A stretch of DNA of 52,102 bases, taken from positions 1 to 52,102 of the forward strand of contig JAQBXR010000019.1 of NCBI GenBank assembly GCA_027623295.1, read 5' to 3'. Below the pieces are notes generated by a model. The model was not told where the DNA came from. It searched no databases and was given only the letters and a program-made list of their open reading frames with translations. The stretch is from Planctomycetota bacterium (lineage in GTDB: Bacteria; Planctomycetota; UBA1135). The translations under genes and the position numbers were made by a program. Shown one piece after another: positions 50,297-52,102 of this stretch; the first letter of the stretch is position 1; each line of letters starts with the position of its first letter.

Positions 50297-52102
50297 ATGG
50301 AACATTCCCGCCCCTCATGGCTGCGTCTGCCTTATCTGGCCGCAGCTATTTTGGCGACTGGCGCTTTTTCGCCGTCTGCAACTGCTCAAGAGCAAACTTT
50401 CCCTGCCGGCACCGTACGCACTTGGGCGCACGAAGAGTCGGACCTGAAGGTTGATGGCCGCATCCACTATGGATCGCTGCCTACCGGTATGCGTTATGCC
50501 TGGGTGAACAACTCAGAACCGCAAGACCGGGTTTACTTGCGGCTCCACGTGGATGCCGGCTCTTTTGGGGAAACCGATACCGAGCTTGGTATGGCACACT
50601 TCTTGGAGCACATGGCCTTCAACGGTTCGGATAACTTTGAAGCCGGTACGCTGATTGAGTGGTTCCAGGGGCATGGCATGTCTTTCGGAGCCGACACCAA
50701 TGCACATACCGCATTCTCGGAAACCGTTTACAAGTTAGATATGCCTGGTCGCGATGAAGCGAGCCTACGGGATGGCATGCAAGTCATGCGCGATTTCGCG
50801 GGGGGCATGACTATTGCCGAGGCCGAGGTGCAGGCCGAGAAGGGTGTCATTGATGGCGAGCAGCGCGAACGTGATTCCGCTGGCTTCCGCGCCTTCGTTA
50901 AATCGTTGAATAAGAGTTATGCAGGCACTTTGCTGAGCTCTCGTCTGCCAATTGGCACTAAGGAAGTGCGCGATGAATTCACATCGGAGTCGGTGACGGC
51001 GTTCTATCAGCGCTGGTATCGCCCAGAGAACATGACCATGGTCATTGTGGGCGACTTACGCGACTTGGATCCAAGCACTCTGGTTGAAGAGTACTTTGGC
51101 GATTTCATTGGCCCGGGTACTCCTGTTGAAATGGAGCCTGCCCTCGGCACGCCGACCATGGAAGAATTGGTGTTCCTGATTCACGAGCCTGAGATCCCGA
51201 CGGTTCAGATTTCAGTTTCCAATCTCAAGCCTTTTGCCGATGCTAAGGACACCGTTGCGCAACGCAAGCAAGACTTAGCCTTGCAGGTCGCGCATTCCAT
51301 GATGGCTCTGCGTTTCTCGGAAGCGATTAAGGAGCCGGAAACTCCTTACCTCTCTGCATCGGTCTCGAACGCAGGTGGTTTGGAAGTCTTCGAAGGAGGC
51401 GCTCTCAACTTAAGTTCTGACCCAGAGAGGTGGGAAGAAGCCATGATTGCGGCTTACGTCGAACTCCGTATTGCCTTGAACTTCGGCTTTCAGGATGCAG
51501 AACTTAGCGAAATCCGCGCCGGAATTTTACGCTCTCTGGACGAAGCGGTAGATCGCGAAAGCACCGCACACAGTGCTGGCATTCGCGAAGCCATCTTGGC
51601 CGAAATTGAGTCCGGCGGCATTCCAACTAGCGCTGTTTACGACCGCGAGTTGTACAAGCCTGCCTTAGAGGCTCTCACTGTGGAAGATTGCTTGAAGGCT
51701 CTGCGTAATAACTGGCGCGGCGGCAAGCCAAGCATTACTGCCATGGGTTCCTTGCAATTGGAGAATGCAGAAGAGGCACTTTTGGGTGTTTATAAAGCAG
51801 CCAAGGAAGTGAAGATTGCCGAGGGTGCCATAATCGAAGTGAAACCTTTTGCTTACGCATCGTCTGCGGACAACGCTGGCGAGGTTAAGCGGCAGGAGTT
51901 CCTTGAGGATCTTGGTTTCTGGCAAGTGGAATACGCAAACGGTGTGCGTCTCAACGTGAAGAAGACCGACTTCAAGGAAAACCAAATCTTGATGAGCGCC
52001 CGCGTAGGTGAAGGCAATCTTGCGATTGAGGAAGATGAGCTAGTTTCCGCTTCTTTCGCTGGCTTTGGTGTTTACACCGGCGGCGGATTGGGGGAACACG
52101 AT
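50297..52102 (+). CDS. M16-family (insulinase/pitrilysin) metallopeptidase, 3-prime end beyond window
   Basis: The frame from ATG 50297 is open to the window edge (602 codons, no stop). A signal peptide (MEHSRPSWLRLPYLAAAILA, then TGAFSPSATAQ) precedes the peptidase domain. The inverted zinc motif HFLEH (101-105) lies in LGMAHFLEHMAFNGSDNFEA, with SFGADTNAHTAFSETVYKLD after it and the distal Glu expected in EAEVQAEKGVIDGEQRERDS. RWYRPENMTMVIVGDLRDLD is the usual strand before the inactive half. Periplasmic members of this type are about 900-950 residues with two M16 halves, so roughly the C-terminal third is missing here. Degradation of exported peptides is the likely role. Confidence 0.9.
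   Translation, partial: MEHSRPSWLRLPYLAAAILATGAFSPSATAQEQTFPAGTVRTWAHEESDLKVDGRIHYGSLPTGMRYAWVNNSEPQDRVYLRLHVDAGSFGETDTELGMAHFLEHMAFNGSDNFEAGTLIEWFQGHGMSFGADTNAHTAFSETVYKLDMPGRDEASLRDGMQVMRDFAGGMTIAEAEVQAEKGVIDGEQRERDSAGFRAFVKSLNKSYAGTLLSSRLPIGTKEVRDEFTSESVTAFYQRWYRPENMTMVIVGDLRDLDPSTLVEEYFGDFIGPGTPVEMEPALGTPTMEELVFLIHEPEIPTVQISVSNLKPFADAKDTVAQRKQDLALQVAHSMMALRFSEAIKEPETPYLSASVSNAGGLEVFEGGALNLSSDPERWEEAMIAAYVELRIALNFGFQDAELSEIRAGILRSLDEAVDRESTAHSAGIREAILAEIESGGIPTSAVYDRELYKPALEALTVEDCLKALRNNWRGGKPSITAMGSLQLENAEEALLGVYKAAKEVKIAEGAIIEVKPFAYASSADNAGEVKRQEFLEDLGFWQVEYANGVRLNVKKTDFKENQILMSARVGEGNLAIEEDELVSASFAGFGVYTGGGLGEHD

Overview
The window is a gene-dense stretch of a bacterial chromosome (my estimate is 55-57% G+C). 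The organism is Gram-negative: there is a TonB-dependent receptor followed by a TonB-like gene, a probable outer-membrane barrel protein, several lipoproteins and a Na+-translocating NQR complex. HEAT-repeat and HEAT plus von Willebrand A proteins, repeated carboxypeptidase-regulatory-like domains, an ATPase-degenerate Lon-like protease, a PTS enzyme I beside glyS and an EboB-like hydrolase together make an aquatic, probably marine, Planctomycetota member the best guess. That is inference from gene content, not from a marker gene. No rRNA, tRNA, CRISPR array, insertion sequence or prophage was seen.

Layout. 1-2.3 kb: TonB-dependent receptor and a TonB-like protein cut by the window edge. 2.4-6 kb: a broken HxlR-type regulator, then overlapping glyS and ptsI. 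6-9.4 kb: a protein with four Myb/SANT-like repeats and a translationally coupled trio (DUF971 protein and two membrane proteins). 9.4-14.3 kb: a membrane-anchored sulfatase-fold protein with a Thr nucleophile, a small unknown protein, a HEAT-vWA protein and an MDR oxidoreductase. 14.4-16.5 kb: a scar joining the start of ccoN to the end of ccoS, then YcxB-like, chalcone-isomerase-like and PilZ genes. 16.5-23.8 kb: a complete NQR locus, nqrABCDEF-apbE on the minus strand and nqrM convergent to it. 24-28 kb: a large repeat-built exported protein divergent from an HtrA-type protease. 28-33.4 kb: TatD/EboB-like hydrolase, Lon-like protease and a GT-C/TPR membrane protein. 33.4-39.6 kb: sodB, a barrel protein, a WaaP-like kinase, a CCA-adding enzyme, hemerythrin, methyltransferase and SDR genes. 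39.9-47.6 kb: recG, a large exported HEAT protein, lytic transglycosylase, two different [2Fe-2S] ferredoxins and an M1 peptidase. 47.6 kb to the end: a lipoprotein, a degraded HD-domain protein, a diguanylate cyclase and an M16 peptidase that runs off the edge.

How the genes fit together. The clearest system is the sodium-pumping NADH:quinone oxidoreductase with both maturation factors: ApbE attaches FMN to the Thr residues of NqrB and NqrC, and NqrM is needed for iron-centre assembly. The most unusual theme is a set of deletion scars: an HxlR gene without its middle, a cbb3 oxidase operon collapsed to a ccoN-ccoS junction, an HD protein missing its central segment, and an orphan signal peptide. 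They could record gene loss in this lineage or errors in the assembly. Read mapping across the junctions would separate the two.
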